From: Flavobacteriaceae bacterium
GTDB taxonomy: Bacteria; Bacteroidota; Bacteroidia; Flavobacteriales; Flavobacteriaceae
Assembly (NCBI GenBank): GCA_003443635.1
Contig: CP031964.1
Span: 1,520,321-1,584,320 of the forward strand
Reading direction: 5' to 3'
DNA length: 64,000 nt
Part shown: one piece after another, positions 43,470 through 53,305 of the stretch
Layout: each line of letters starts with the position of its first letter
Position numbering within the stretch: position 1 is the first letter of the stretch
Position numbers and translations under genes: made by a program
Notes under the pieces: generated by a model
Databases searched by the model: none
The model's input: the letters and a program-made list of their open reading frames with translations, nothing else
What the model was told of the DNA's origin: nothing

Positions 43470-46400
43470 CTATTTATTCTCAATCCATTTACGTGCATTT
43501 ACAAAAGCGTCTAACCAAGGTGATACCTCATCTTTTCTGCCTTGTGGGTAATTAGCCCAATTCCACTGAAAAGTAGAACGCTCAATATGAGGCATTGTTA
43601 CTAAATGACGCCCAGTTTTATCACAAAGCATTGCGGTGTTAAAATCTGAACCATTCGGGTTTGCAGGATATTCTGAATATCCATATTTAGCAACGATATC
43701 ATAATTACTTTCAGATAAAGGTAAATTAAATTTCCCTTCACCATGTGAAATCCAAACACCTAAAGTGCTCCCTTCTAGAGCGGATAACATCACCGAATTA
43801 TTTTTTTGAATAGTAACAGATGTAAAATTACTTTCGTGTTTATGAGAGTCATTATGAATCATCTTTCCGTGTGCTTCATGCTCAGGATTAATGAGATCTA
43901 ACTCCATAAATAATTGACAACCATTACAAATTCCAACAGATAAAGTATCTTCTCTTTTAAAGAAATTATTAATAACAGAATTGGCTTTTTCGTTATATTT
44001 AATAGCGCCAGCCCAACCTTTTGCAGATCCTAAAACATCAGAATTTGAAAAACCTCCTACAGCTCCTAAAAATTGAATATCTTCAAGAGTTTCACGACCA
44101 GAAATTAAATCTGTCATGTGTACATCTTTTACATCAAAACCAGCCAAATACATAGCATTTGCCATCTCGCGTTCTGAATTACTTCCTTTCTCTCTAAGAA
44201 TGGCTGCTTTTGGTCTACTACCTTTTATTATTGGTAATTTACCTGTGAAATCTTTAGGGAATGTATATTGTAAAGATTGTTCTTTATAATTATTAAAACG
44301 ATCTGTCGCTAAGTCATTAGCCGTTTGTTTTTGATCTAATAAATATGAAGTTTTAAACCAAGTGTCTCTTAATTCAGGAATATTTAATACAAAAGCATCG
44401 CTACCATTTTTGATAGTTAATGTATTACTTGCATTGACATTACCAATATTAAAGAATTCTATATTTGCTTCAGATAAAATGTTTTCTATCGAAGCATCTT
44501 TAGATTGAATTACAATCCCTGAATTTTCAGCAAATAATAATTTAATAGAATCCTTCTCAGTTATTTCAGAAAGATTTAATTCTGCTCCAATATTCACATC
44601 TGCAAAGCACAATTCTAGCAATGTGGTGATTAATCCGCCAGAAGCTACATCGTGACCAGCTACAATTTGTTCACCTTTTATTAAACTTTGAGTGGTATTA
44701 AAAACAGTTTTCACATAGGCAGCATCCTTAACTAAAGGCGTTTCATTTCCTATCTTATTTAATACTTGTGAAAAAGAACTTCCTCCTAATTTAAAATTAT
44801 CTTGAGATATATTAATGTAGTAAACACTCCCTGCATTTTTTTGAAAAACCGGCTCTACTATTTTTGTAATATCATTACAATTTCCTGCCGCTGAAATAAT
44901 AACTGTTCCAGGAGAAATAACTTCTTCATTAGGGTATTTTTGTTTCATCGATAAAGAATCTTTCCCTGTAGGGACATTAATTCCTAAATCGATAGAAAAC
45001 TCTGAAATTGCTTGTACTGCATCATATAAACGAGCATCTTCACCTTCATTTTTACAGGGCCACATCCAATTAGCAGATAGAGATATGCTCTGTAATCCAT
45101 CTTTTAAAGGCGCCCAAATAATATTTGTTAGCGCTTCAGTGATACTACTTCTACTTCCAGCTACGGGATTAATTAGCCCCGAAATAGGGGAGTGGCCAAT
45201 GGACGTAGCAATCCCTTCTTTTCCTTTATAGCCTATAGCCATTACGCCAACATTGTTTAATGGTAATTGTAACGGACCAGCACATTGTTGTTTAGCAACT
45301 TTTCCACCAACACAACGATCTACCTTATTGGTTAACCAATCTTTACAAGCTACTGCTTCTAATTGCAATACTTGCTCTAAATAGGTTTTAAAATTATCTG
45401 AACTATATTCTAAATCTTTATAATTTCTTTTAACAGTTGTATCGGTCATTATCGTTTTTGGCGAACTACCAAACATATCTTCCAGAGCTAAATCCATTGG
45501 TTTATTACCTTTGGTTTTAGATTCGAAAGTAAAACGATTGTTTCCTGTAACATCACCTACAGTATACATTGGTGAGCGTTCGCGTTCTGCTATACGCTGT
45601 AGAGTATCTATATGTTCTTCTGCAATAACTAAGCCCATACGTTCTTGAGATTCGTTACCAATAATTTCTTTATCTGAAAGCGTTGGATCCCCTACTGGAA
45701 GTTGATCTAAATCAATATGACCACCTGTATCTTCCACTAACTCAGATAAGCAATTTAAATGTCCACCAGCCCCATGATCGTGAATAGAAACGATAAGGTT
45801 TTCATCGCTTTCTACCATTGCTTGAACAGTATTTGCAGCACGCATCTGCATTTCAGGATTTGAACGTTGTACAGCATTTAATTCGATGCCTGAAGCAAAT
45901 TCTCCTGTATCTGCTGAAGAAACTGCAGCACCACCCATTCCAATTCTATAATTTTCACCGCCCAAAATCACGATTTTATCCCCTTCTTTAGGCGTGTCTT
46001 TTAAAGCTTGATTTGCCTTGCCATAACCAATACCTCCAGCTTGCATAATCACTTTGTCAAAACCTAATTTGCGAGCATCTTCTTCGTGTTCGAAGGTAAG
46101 TACCGAACCACAAATAAGAGGCTGTCCAAATTTATTTCCAAAATCTGAAGCTCCGTTAGATGCTTTTATTAAAATATCCATTGGAGTTTGATAAAGCCAT
46201 TTGCGCTCATCCATTCCTTGCTCCCAAGGTCTATTTTCTTCTAAACGAGAATATGATGTCATATATACAGCTGTTCCCGCTAATGGTAAAGATCCTTTTC
46301 CTCCGGCTAATCGATCTCTAATTTCTCCGCCAGAACCCGTTGCTGCACCATTAAAGGGCTCAACAGTAGTTGGGAAATTATGAGTTTCTGCTTTAAGAGA

Positions 46401-47126
46401 AATAACTGAATCAAATTCTTTTTCGGTATAAAAATCAGGTTTATCAGCACTCTTAGGAGCAAACTGAGTGACTTTAGGTCCTTTTATAAAAGCTACATTG
46501 TCTTTATAAGCAGAAACAATATCATTAGGATTTTGTTTAGAAGTTTCTTTAATAAGTTTGAATAATGATGTTGATTTTTCTTTTCCATCAATTACAAAAG
46601 TTCCATTAAAGATTTTATGACGACAGTGCTCTGAATTTACTTGTGAAAACCCAAACACCTCTGAATCGGTCAATGGTCTTCCTATTTTTTTTGAAACACC
46701 TTCAAGATATTCAATCTCTTCATTGCTTAATGCTAAACCTTCTTGCTCATTATAAGTAGCAATATCTTCGATACTTAAAATAGGTTCAGGCTGTATATCT
46801 ATGGTAAATACATCTTGATTTAAGCCGTTGAATTTTTGTGAAATCATTGGGTCGAAATCAGAAAAATCTTCTGCAACTGTTGTAAATTCTTCAATACGTA
46901 CAATTCCAGTGATTCCCATATTTTGAGTAATCTCAACAGCATTGGTACTCCAAGGGGTAATCATAGCGGCACGTGGGCCAACAAAAAAAGCATCGAGTGA
47001 TGCTTGTTCTATTTTTGGTTGATTACCGAAGAGCCAATTTAATTTTGAAATACTTTCGGTTGATAATTCTTCTGCTGTTTGTACAGCAAATACGTTGCTG
47101 TTTACGTTTCCAAAGAAATGAATCAT
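43470..47126 (-). CDS. purL: Phosphoribosylformylglycinamidine synthase, single chain
   Basis: A 1218-residue FGAM synthase, step 4 of de novo purine synthesis (FGAR + Gln + ATP to FGAM). It is the large single-polypeptide form joining the PurS-like, ATP-binding and glutaminase domains. Visible parts: GVSKKIGRPLTDSEVFGFSQVNSEHCRHKIF and ETHNFPTTVEPFNGAATGSGGEIRDR (ATP and substrate half), HDHGAGGHLNCLSELVEDTGG, and the glutaminase domain with nucleophile Cys1070 in GICNGCQLF and His1180/Glu1182 in MPHIERS. Gene order gives no purine cluster. A -7-like element lies upstream at 47160. Confidence 0.97.
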   Translation of the reverse strand: MIHFFGNVNSNVFAVQTAEELSTESISKLNWLFGNQPKIEQASLDAFFVGPRAAMITPWSTNAVEITQNMGITGIVRIEEFTTVAEDFSDFDPMISQKFNGLNQDVFTIDIQPEPILSIEDIATYNEQEGLALSNEEIEYLEGVSKKIGRPLTDSEVFGFSQVNSEHCRHKIFNGTFVIDGKEKSTSLFKLIKETSKQNPNDIVSAYKDNVAFIKGPKVTQFAPKSADKPDFYTEKEFDSVISLKAETHNFPTTVEPFNGAATGSGGEIRDRLAGGKGSLPLAGTAVYMTSYSRLEENRPWEQGMDERKWLYQTPMDILIKASNGASDFGNKFGQPLICGSVLTFEHEEDARKLGFDKVIMQAGGIGYGKANQALKDTPKEGDKIVILGGENYRIGMGGAAVSSADTGEFASGIELNAVQRSNPEMQMRAANTVQAMVESDENLIVSIHDHGAGGHLNCLSELVEDTGGHIDLDQLPVGDPTLSDKEIIGNESQERMGLVIAEEHIDTLQRIAERERSPMYTVGDVTGNNRFTFESKTKGNKPMDLALEDMFGSSPKTIMTDTTVKRNYKDLEYSSDNFKTYLEQVLQLEAVACKDWLTNKVDRCVGGKVAKQQCAGPLQLPLNNVGVMAIGYKGKEGIATSIGHSPISGLINPVAGSRSSITEALTNIIWAPLKDGLQSISLSANWMWPCKNEGEDARLYDAVQAISEFSIDLGINVPTGKDSLSMKQKYPNEEVISPGTVIISAAGNCNDITKIVEPVFQKNAGSVYYINISQDNFKLGGSSFSQVLNKIGNETPLVKDAAYVKTVFNTTQSLIKGEQIVAGHDVASGGLITTLLELCFADVNIGAELNLSEITEKDSIKLLFAENSGIVIQSKDASIENILSEANIEFFNIGNVNASNTLTIKNGSDAFVLNIPELRDTWFKTSYLLDQKQTANDLATDRFNNYKEQSLQYTFPKDFTGKLPIIKGSRPKAAILREKGSNSEREMANAMYLAGFDVKDVHMTDLISGRETLEDIQFLGAVGGFSNSDVLGSAKGWAGAIKYNEKANSVINNFFKREDTLSVGICNGCQLFMELDLINPEHEAHGKMIHNDSHKHESNFTSVTIQKNNSVMLSALEGSTLGVWISHGEGKFNLPLSESNYDIVAKYGYSEYPANPNGSDFNTAMLCDKTGRHLVTMPHIERSTFQWNWANYPQGRKDEVSPWLDAFVNARKWIENK

Positions 47127-47159
47127 TATGTATTAGTTTGTGTTGTTTTTAATAAAATG

Positions 47160-47167
47160 CAAATTTA
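47160..47167 (-). promoter_or_regulatory. -7 promoter element of purL
   Basis: TAAATTTG on the minus strand, about 34 bp before the purL start codon. The -33 position is not consensus. Confidence 0.4.
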
Positions 47168-47242
47168 ACGCTTTTACTTATATTTTTAATGTAAATACTA
47201 TGGATAATTTGATAGTTATTCACTAGTTTTTAAACAGTAATT

Positions 47243-48460
47243 TTATTTTGTATTTCGTTCTAAAAGCGCCATATAAAATCCATCAAAACCAGATTTATGA
47301 GCTAGTATTTTTTTATCTTTTATAAATGAGAATTCTTTTCCTATTTCTGTAGTTAGAAACGTATTTACTTGCTCTTGATTTTCAGATGGTAATACTGAGC
47401 AGGTAGCATATACTAATTTTCCTCCTGGCTTTACCATTTTAGAATATTGAATAAGTACATCTTGCTGGGTTTTTCTAATATTGTCTACAAATTCAGGTTG
47501 TAATTTCCATTTAGAATCTGGATTACGTCTTAAAACACCTAATCCTGAGCAAGGTGCATCGATTAAAACACGATCTGCTTTATTATATAATTTCTTTATT
47601 GGTTTTGTAGAATCTATAACCTTTAAATCAATATTATGAGCGCTATTACGTCTAGCTCTAATTTTTAATTTTTTGAGCTTACTTTCATAAATATCCATCG
47701 CAACAATTTGTCCTTTATTCTCCATTAGCGAAGCTAAATGCAATGTTTTTCCGCCAGCACCAGCACAAGTATCTACAACCTTCATTCCTGGTTTTACATC
47801 TAAAAATGCTGCTACTAATTGCGATGAAGCATCTTGCACTTCAAACCAACCATCTTTAAATGTTTCTGTTTTAAATACATTAGCACGCTTCTGTAATTTT
47901 AACGCATCAGGATGATTAGGAAGAAAATCAGTTTCGATACCTTCAGATTGTAACCTAAGTTGTAATTCTTTTTTTGTAGTTTTAAGTGTGTTTACTCTTA
48001 ATATTACTTCAGCTTGAAGATTAAGAGCTGCAAGTTCTTTAGTCCACACATCCTTACCAAGCTCTTTTAAACCAATAACATCTATCCAATCTGGTACCGA
48101 TTCTCTAAACTTTCGATCTTTAGATAACTCATCAAAGCGCCCTTTAATTTTACGAGTAGGCGTGCCTTCAAAATATTTCCAATCAGGTAGTTTTATACCC
48201 TTTAAGGTAGCCCATACTGCGAACAAACGCCATGCATCATCACGACTAAATGGTTCTTTTACATTAGCTATTTCTGCATATAAACGTTTCCAGCGTACAA
48301 TATCATAAGTTGTTTCAGCTACAAAAGCTCTGTCTCTACTTCCCCAGCGTTTATCTCGTTTTAATAGTAATTGAACTACTTTATCTGCGTAAGCATCTTC
48401 ATTAAAGATCTGAATAAGACCATCTATAACAGCAAAGCATAAATTTCGGTGTAATCGCAT
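47243..48460 (-). CDS. RsmB/NOP2-family RNA cytosine-C5 methyltransferase
   Basis: A 405-residue SAM-dependent m5C methyltransferase of the RsmB/RsmF/NSUN family acting on rRNA or tRNA. An N-terminal NusB-like helical part (about 1-110) precedes the catalytic domain with motif I VVDTCAGAGGKTLHLASLM, motif IV VLIDAPCSGLGVLRRNPDSKW and motif VI ATCSVLPSENQEQV; the two Cys (in APCSG and ATCS) are the release and catalytic cysteines. I place the start at the ATG at 48460 (MRLHRNLCFAV) rather than an upstream TTG at 48481. Exact target base is not decidable. Confidence 0.88.
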   Translation of the reverse strand: MRLHRNLCFAVIDGLIQIFNEDAYADKVVQLLLKRDKRWGSRDRAFVAETTYDIVRWKRLYAEIANVKEPFSRDDAWRLFAVWATLKGIKLPDWKYFEGTPTRKIKGRFDELSKDRKFRESVPDWIDVIGLKELGKDVWTKELAALNLQAEVILRVNTLKTTKKELQLRLQSEGIETDFLPNHPDALKLQKRANVFKTETFKDGWFEVQDASSQLVAAFLDVKPGMKVVDTCAGAGGKTLHLASLMENKGQIVAMDIYESKLKKLKIRARRNSAHNIDLKVIDSTKPIKKLYNKADRVLIDAPCSGLGVLRRNPDSKWKLQPEFVDNIRKTQQDVLIQYSKMVKPGGKLVYATCSVLPSENQEQVNTFLTTEIGKEFSFIKDKKILAHKSGFDGFYMALLERNTK

Positions 48461-48521
48461 TTTGAATAAATAAGAGTGCAAAGGTAACTTTAATTAATTA
48501 TTTTTAGGCAAAATTTTTAAA

Positions 48522-49583
48522 ATGAGACATATACTTAGCTTATTACTGTTGATTATTATTACTTCTTGCAAAAAAGAAGTTGCTAAAGAGAAAGCAATTG
48601 TTATCCATGATTTTAATCGTGTTGAAATTGAAGACATCCATACAGATTCTACTTTAAGTATTAGGGCTATTGAATTATTAAACGATGGGAGTTTAGCTTT
48701 TGCTGCAAACAACAATACATTTGGTTTATATAATGTAAGAAACAAAAAATGGAATATTGCTAAACAACAACAAGATAGTTTAAGACTGGAGTTTAGAGCT
48801 GTAGCTCATAATGCTTCTGATTTTTTTATGTTGAGTGTAGGAAACCCTGCTTTATTATACAAAACAAGAAATAGTGGGGGCATGGAGTTAGTGTATCGTG
48901 AAGATCATGATAATGTATTTTACGACGCAATGAGTTTTTGGAATGATAACGAAGGTATTGCTATGGGAGATCCAACTGATGGTTGTCTGAGCATTATTAT
49001 CACCAGGGATGGTGGTGTAACTTGGAATAAATTACCTTGTGATAGATTACCCCAGCTAAATGAAGGAGAGGCAGCTTTTGCTGCTAGTAATACTAATATT
49101 GCAATTATTGGAGATAAAATCTGGATTGCTACTGGCGGATTATCTAGCCGTGTATTTTATTCATCAGATAAAGGGAATACCTGGGAAGTTTCTGAGACTC
49201 CTATTATACAAGGAGAAGCTACTACAGGAATGTATTCTATAGATTTTTATAACGAGAATATTGGATACGCTATAGGAGGAGATTACACTAAACCAGAAAA
49301 TTATAACTCAAACACAATTAAAACGATTGATGGAGGTAAAACATGGAAATTAGCTGCAGAAGGAGAACAACCCGATTATAGAAGTTGTGTGCAGTATATA
49401 CCTAATAAGGAGGGAAAAGAAATTGTAGCCGTTGGGTTTCGAGGAATTAGTGTTTCTAAAGATGGAGGAGAACATTGGAAAAAAATAAGTGATGAATCGT
49501 ATTTTACGATTAGATTTTTAAACGATTCAATTGCTTATGCAGCTGGTCGTGGTAGAATATCCAAACTAACATTTAAAGAATAA
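48522..49583 (+). CDS. YCF48-like beta-propeller lipoprotein
   Basis: A 353-residue exported propeller. The N-terminus MRHILSLLLLIIITSCKKE is a lipoprotein signal with Cys at 16. BNR/YCF48-type repeats follow: FWNDNEGIAMGDPTDGCLSIIITRDGGVTWNKL, YSSDKGNTWEVSETPI, DFYNENIGYAIGGDYT, TIDGGKTWKLAAEGE and VSKDGGEHWKKISD, giving the DGGxxW signature in most blades. Such proteins are annotated oxidoreductase or photosystem-assembly-like, with function unknown outside photosynthesis. It is divergent from the methyltransferase (61 bp) and ends at a strong hairpin. Confidence 0.8.
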   Translation: MRHILSLLLLIIITSCKKEVAKEKAIVIHDFNRVEIEDIHTDSTLSIRAIELLNDGSLAFAANNNTFGLYNVRNKKWNIAKQQQDSLRLEFRAVAHNASDFFMLSVGNPALLYKTRNSGGMELVYREDHDNVFYDAMSFWNDNEGIAMGDPTDGCLSIIITRDGGVTWNKLPCDRLPQLNEGEAAFAASNTNIAIIGDKIWIATGGLSSRVFYSSDKGNTWEVSETPIIQGEATTGMYSIDFYNENIGYAIGGDYTKPENYNSNTIKTIDGGKTWKLAAEGEQPDYRSCVQYIPNKEGKEIVAVGFRGISVSKDGGEHWKKISDESYFTIRFLNDSIAYAAGRGRISKLTFKE

Positions 49584-49613
49584 AAAAAAGGAAGCATTGC
49601 TTCCCTTTTTTTT
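49582..49613. terminator. Bidirectional intrinsic terminator
   Basis: GGAAGC (49590-49595) and GCTTCC (49599-49604) form a perfect stem with a 3-nt loop, an A run in front and a T run behind. It ends the YCF48-like gene and can also stop the convergent ECF operon. Confidence 0.8.
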
Positions 49614-50079
49614 AAGGTTTATTTTTTTTAGGAGATTCTTTTCGCTGATGTCGATGCCTGTATTGCTCAATAAGCTTACGCCTAAAACCTTCTTCAGATC
49701 GTATAAGTTTCCATATTTTTTCTGATGATAGAATGGGCTTTAAATCGGAAACTAAAGTTTTTAATAATGCAGCTTTGGTCTCTTCTGTTTTTATATGCAT
49801 AGTTACTAATTCTGCAGATAACTTTTCATCAAGAGTATTATCTCTATTAGTTTTAATTATAGACCTTAACTCATCTCTTAGTTTATGAAGTTTTTCTTCA
49901 TATTTATTATAGATAGGCCAAAATTTTTCAGCTTCTTGCGTTGTTAAATCTAAACGTTCTGTGATATAAGATACTCTAAGTGCTTTTAGTTTTTCATAAC
50001 GATCCTTTGAATCACGTTGTGAAAATGCATTTAAAGTGATCAGTAAACATAATATTGGAAGAATTCGTTTCATTTTCAT
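49612..50079 (-). CDS. CpxP/Spy-like periplasmic protein of the ECF operon
   Basis: A 155-residue secreted helical protein. The signal peptide (about 1-20, ITLNAFSQRDS) is followed by long helices with the LTTQEAEKFWPIYNKYEEKLHKLRDELRSI pattern resembling the Spy/CpxP and periplasmic heavy-metal-sensor group. It ends in a basic tail (HRHQRKESPKKNKP). Two in-frame ATGs, at 50079 and 50073, could start it. Third gene after the sigma factor and the membrane protein; likely a periplasmic stress-sensing or target partner (inference). Confidence 0.7.
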   Translation of the reverse strand: MKMKRILPILCLLITLNAFSQRDSKDRYEKLKALRVSYITERLDLTTQEAEKFWPIYNKYEEKLHKLRDELRSIIKTNRDNTLDEKLSAELVTMHIKTEETKAALLKTLVSDLKPILSSEKIWKLIRSEEGFRRKLIEQYRHRHQRKESPKKNKP

Positions 50080-50084
50080 TTTTT

Positions 50085-50585
50085 TTAATCAATTAAAAAA
50101 TCATCTATAGTATCATCATCTAAAATAAAATTCTCAAGTGAATCATCATTTAAATTATTCTGAATAAAATCATCTTCTATTAAACTGTCATCACTTAATA
50201 ATGATAATAAATCTTCAGAACTTATGGATTCAGTGTATAAATAATTTTCTACTAATTCCATTTCAATAGAATCAAAAGTTACAGTTTCTTTTGATATATA
50301 AATACTAATAAATATTAAAGCTGCAGCTGCTATACTCGAAATATAAATAAGACTTTTTTTGTTAAATAATGGAATTACTTTCGTTTCTTTTTTATTATTA
50401 GAAACAGTATTCATTATAGTTTCTTCTAAAGTGTCAAAATAATCTGTTGGTGTACTAAAACCAGACGATTCAACTTTAAATTTATTTGAGGTAACAGAAT
50501 TCATAATACTATCATCTAAAGTATCAAAGTAATCTTTTGGTACTTTATATCCTGAATGTTTTATATGATTTAAATTCGGTTTCAT
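50085..50585 (-). CDS. Membrane protein with two PxDYFDTL repeats, anti-sigma candidate
   Basis: A 166-residue single-pass protein. Residues 12-31 and 42-61 repeat a 20-residue unit with a 30-residue period (GYKVPKDYFDTLDDSIM and GFSTPTDYFDTLEETIM). A transmembrane helix lies at about 78-97 (SLIYISSIAAAALIFISIYI), followed by a strongly acidic outer tail (DDDTIDDFLID). The cytosolic repeat half is placed to bind something in the cytosol, and location directly after the ECF sigma factor gene suggests an anti-sigma role. It has no zinc-binding ZAS motif, so this is inference from context. Confidence 0.6.
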   Translation of the reverse strand: MKPNLNHIKHSGYKVPKDYFDTLDDSIMNSVTSNKFKVESSGFSTPTDYFDTLEETIMNTVSNNKKETKVIPLFNKKSLIYISSIAAAALIFISIYISKETVTFDSIEMELVENYLYTESISSEDLLSLLSDDSLIEDDFIQNNLNDDSLENFILDDDTIDDFLID

Positions 50586-50619
50586 TGCTATTTCTTAGAC
50601 GTGATTTTTTATAAAAGGT

Positions 50620-51162
50620 TTAATTATTAGTTAAATAGATTTCAATTTTTTTTACTGCTAAATGATATGATGCTTTTAAAGCACCTTCACTAGTTTCTAA
50701 TATTTCTGCCATATCTTTATATTTAAGATCGTCAAAATATTTCATATTAAATACTAATTGTTGCTTTCGTGGTAGAGTAGCTATGGCATTTTGTAATTTT
50801 AATTGAATAGTATCTCCTTCAAAATAAACATCAGATTTTAAATTATTAATTGCTATTGTATTTAATTCCTCATTAGAGACATTTAAACGCTTAGCATTTT
50901 GATTGAGATGTGTTATGGCTTCATTGGTAGCGATACGATACATCCAAGAAAATAACTTGCTATCACCTTTAAAATTACCAATACTTTTATAAACTTTAAT
51001 AAATGTATTTTGTAATACATCATCACTGTCATCGTGAGAGATTACAATTTTCCGAATGTGCCAATACAAACGTTCTTTATAAAGCGAAATAAGCTCCCTA
51101 AAGGCTTTATCGACGGTTTCGGGTGATTTTAATTCTAATAGAAATTCTTTTTCGTTATTCAC
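50620..51162 (-). CDS. ECF-family RNA polymerase sigma factor
   Basis: A 180-residue ECF sigma factor. Region 2 (about 20-85): DDVLQNTFIKVYKSIGNFKGDSKLFSWMYRIATNEAITHL. Region 4 (about 125-180): LPRKQQLVFNMKYFDDLKYKDMAEILETSEGALKASYHLAVKKIE. No extra domains. The start is GTG at 51162; an in-frame TAA six codons upstream and no nearby ATG make GTG the only reasonable choice. It heads the operon with the repeat-bearing membrane protein and the CpxP-like protein, the usual layout for an ECF sigma factor with its control partners. Confidence 0.9.
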   Translation of the reverse strand: MNNEKEFLLELKSPETVDKAFRELISLYKERLYWHIRKIVISHDDSDDVLQNTFIKVYKSIGNFKGDSKLFSWMYRIATNEAITHLNQNAKRLNVSNEELNTIAINNLKSDVYFEGDTIQLKLQNAIATLPRKQQLVFNMKYFDDLKYKDMAEILETSEGALKASYHLAVKKIEIYLTNN

Positions 51163-51478
51163 AAAGTGATTTTGTGTTTAGACTGTCTAAGTTACCAAAA
51201 GTTTAATAATTTTAATAAATAATGTAAAATTTCTTATTATTTTCGATTAACATTTAAATATTTGATTATCAGTATTTTAATATTTAAAATATCGATTAAG
51301 TGTCTTTTTTTAACGATAAAATGCATTTTTTTCTTGTGCATTACACTTATTTGTTTTAGTTTAGCATTAACTTAACCAACTTACAGTTATCATAAAGCCC
51401 CTCTTATGATAGCACAAAAGAAAAGGATGCCGCCCAAATCGCATCCTTTTCTTATTTTTATAAACTCTTACATTAAAT
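51163..51478. other. 316-bp gene-free region
   Basis: AT-rich region upstream of the ECF operon. It contains the terminator of the ABC/phosphoglucomutase operon at its left-operon side and must contain the ECF promoter. I see no open frame or further repeat of note; a short CACAAA/TTTGTG inverted repeat overlaps the sigma factor start. Confidence 0.6.
51414..51458 (-). terminator. Terminator downstream of the MsbA-like operon
   Basis: An 11-bp perfect stem (GAAAAGGATGC at 51420-51430 against GCATCCTTTTC at 51441-51451) with a 10-nt loop and a T run on the minus strand, 20 bp after the exporter stop. Confidence 0.8.
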
Positions 51479-53305
51479 TTATTGGATAGATTGCATTTTC
51501 ACTAAAGAGCTGTATACTCCTTTTTTGAGAAGTAACTCATCGTGCTTTCCTTGTTCTACAATTTTACCTTTTTGCATTACAATAATTTCATCTGCATTTT
51601 GGATGGTAGAAAGTCTGTGAGCTATTACGATAGATGTTCTGTTTTTCATCATATTTTCAAGATCAGCTTGGACTAAACGTTCACTTTCTGTATCTAAAGC
51701 TGATGTAGCTTCATCCAAAATCATAATTGGCGGATTTTTAAGAACTGCACGCGCGATACTTATACGTTGTTTTTGTCCGCCAGAAATTTTCCCTCCAGAA
51801 TCTCCAATATTTGTATTAATACCTTTAGGCAAATCTTTTACAAATTCCCAAGCATTAGCAATTTTTAAAGCTTTAATAACATCTTCATCAGTAGCGTCTT
51901 CTTTTCCTAATAGGATATTGTTTTTTATACTATCGTTAAATAAGATAGAATCTTGAGTGACTAAGCCCATTAAATTACGAAGAGAATGCTTAGTTAAATC
52001 CTTAATGTCTTTACCATCAATAGTAATTTTTCCTTTATTAACATCATAAAAACGAGTTACTAGGTTTGCAATAGTAGATTTACCACTACCAGATTGCCCT
52101 ACAAGTGCTAATGTTTTTCCCTTTTCAAGCTTAATTGAAAAATTATTGAGAACATAATCATCTTCATATTTAAATGATACATTATCAAATACAATATCAT
52201 CATTAAAATCTTCTTTTGAAATGGCATTAGGCTTATCTTTAAGAAGTGATTTTGTATTTAAAATTTCTAAAACACGTTCTGCTGCTGCATTCCCCTTTTT
52301 TACACTATAACTAGCTTTACTAATCGCTTTTGCTGGTGTTAAAATATTATAAGCAAGGCCCATAAAGGTTAAAAACTGCTCACCTTCAAGAGAACCTTCT
52401 ACTAATACCATTCTACCTCCAAACCATAATAAAACACCAATTACACCTATTCCTAGAAACTCACTAGTTGGTTTTGCCAAATTTGTTCTGTTTAAAAGAG
52501 AGTTAGAAAAATGAAAGAAACGTTTTGTTGAATCTTGAAATTTACGATTAAATATACGTTCCATATTAAATCCTTTAATGACTTTTAAACCACCTAGAGA
52601 TTCTTCTAATAAGGATAGAAAATATCCTTGCTCTTTTTGAACTTTATCTGATTTTCGTTTTAGACTCTTTCCAATTAAAGATATAATAACACCAGAAATT
52701 GGAATAAATATAAATACAAAAATGGTAAGCTTAACACTAATAGTAAGCATAAATAAGATCGTAAAAATAATGGTAAGTGGCTCTCTAAAAATAAGCTCTA
52801 AAATAGATAAAAAAGAGTGTTGAATTTCTAAAACATCAGTTCCTAAACGTGCCATGATATCTCCTTTTCGTTTTTCTGAAAAATAGGAGAGAGGTAACTC
52901 AATAGTTTTGTCATACAACTCATTTCGAATATCTTTTAAAGTCCCATTTCTTAGAAAGGTAATAAAAAACATGGCGAGATAATTAAACACATTTTTAAGA
53001 AAGAATACAGATAGTATTAAAATAATAACAAATGTTAAAGCTTTTGCTGGATCGTTACCCGCTAATTCGGTAATATGATAATTAAGATAATCGTTAAAAT
53101 AAGTTGCTGCTTTTGTGAATCCTTCATATTGAGGTACTTCAGTTAATTTTTCTGAATCTTCACCAAATAATACCTTTAATAAAGGCATTAAAACCATAAA
53201 AGATAATCCAGAAAACAATGCATAAAAAACATTGGCTACAATATTTAAAATGGCATATCCTTTATAAGGCTTTGCGAAACGTAGTATTTGTTTAAAATAA
53301 TTCAT
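51479..53305 (-). CDS. MsbA-like ABC exporter (fused membrane and ATPase domains)
   Basis: A 608-residue type IV half-transporter. Six transmembrane helices lie in residues about 1-330. The ATPase carries Walker A GQSGSGKST, Q-loop VTQDSILF, signature ISGGQKQRISIARA, Walker B MILDEATSALDTESE and switch His in IVIAHRLSTIQ. The sequence resembles lipid A or peptidoglycan-related flippases of the MsbA/Wzm-like group; the true substrate is not visible. Its ATG shares a base with the stop of the phosphoglucomutase gene (TAATG), so the two are translationally coupled. Preceding genes encode envelope sugar enzymes, in line with an envelope role. Confidence 0.88.
   Translation of the reverse strand: MNYFKQILRFAKPYKGYAILNIVANVFYALFSGLSFMVLMPLLKVLFGEDSEKLTEVPQYEGFTKAATYFNDYLNYHITELAGNDPAKALTFVIILILSVFFLKNVFNYLAMFFITFLRNGTLKDIRNELYDKTIELPLSYFSEKRKGDIMARLGTDVLEIQHSFLSILELIFREPLTIIFTILFMLTISVKLTIFVFIFIPISGVIISLIGKSLKRKSDKVQKEQGYFLSLLEESLGGLKVIKGFNMERIFNRKFQDSTKRFFHFSNSLLNRTNLAKPTSEFLGIGVIGVLLWFGGRMVLVEGSLEGEQFLTFMGLAYNILTPAKAISKASYSVKKGNAAAERVLEILNTKSLLKDKPNAISKEDFNDDIVFDNVSFKYEDDYVLNNFSIKLEKGKTLALVGQSGSGKSTIANLVTRFYDVNKGKITIDGKDIKDLTKHSLRNLMGLVTQDSILFNDSIKNNILLGKEDATDEDVIKALKIANAWEFVKDLPKGINTNIGDSGGKISGGQKQRISIARAVLKNPPIMILDEATSALDTESERLVQADLENMMKNRTSIVIAHRLSTIQNADEIIVMQKGKIVEQGKHDELLLKKGVYSSLVKMQSIQ

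Noticed and set aside
48458..48481. Longer RsmB-type protein starting with TTG at 48481
   Set aside because: The ATG at 48460 gives the family's usual MRLHRNL start; the seven added residues have no support.
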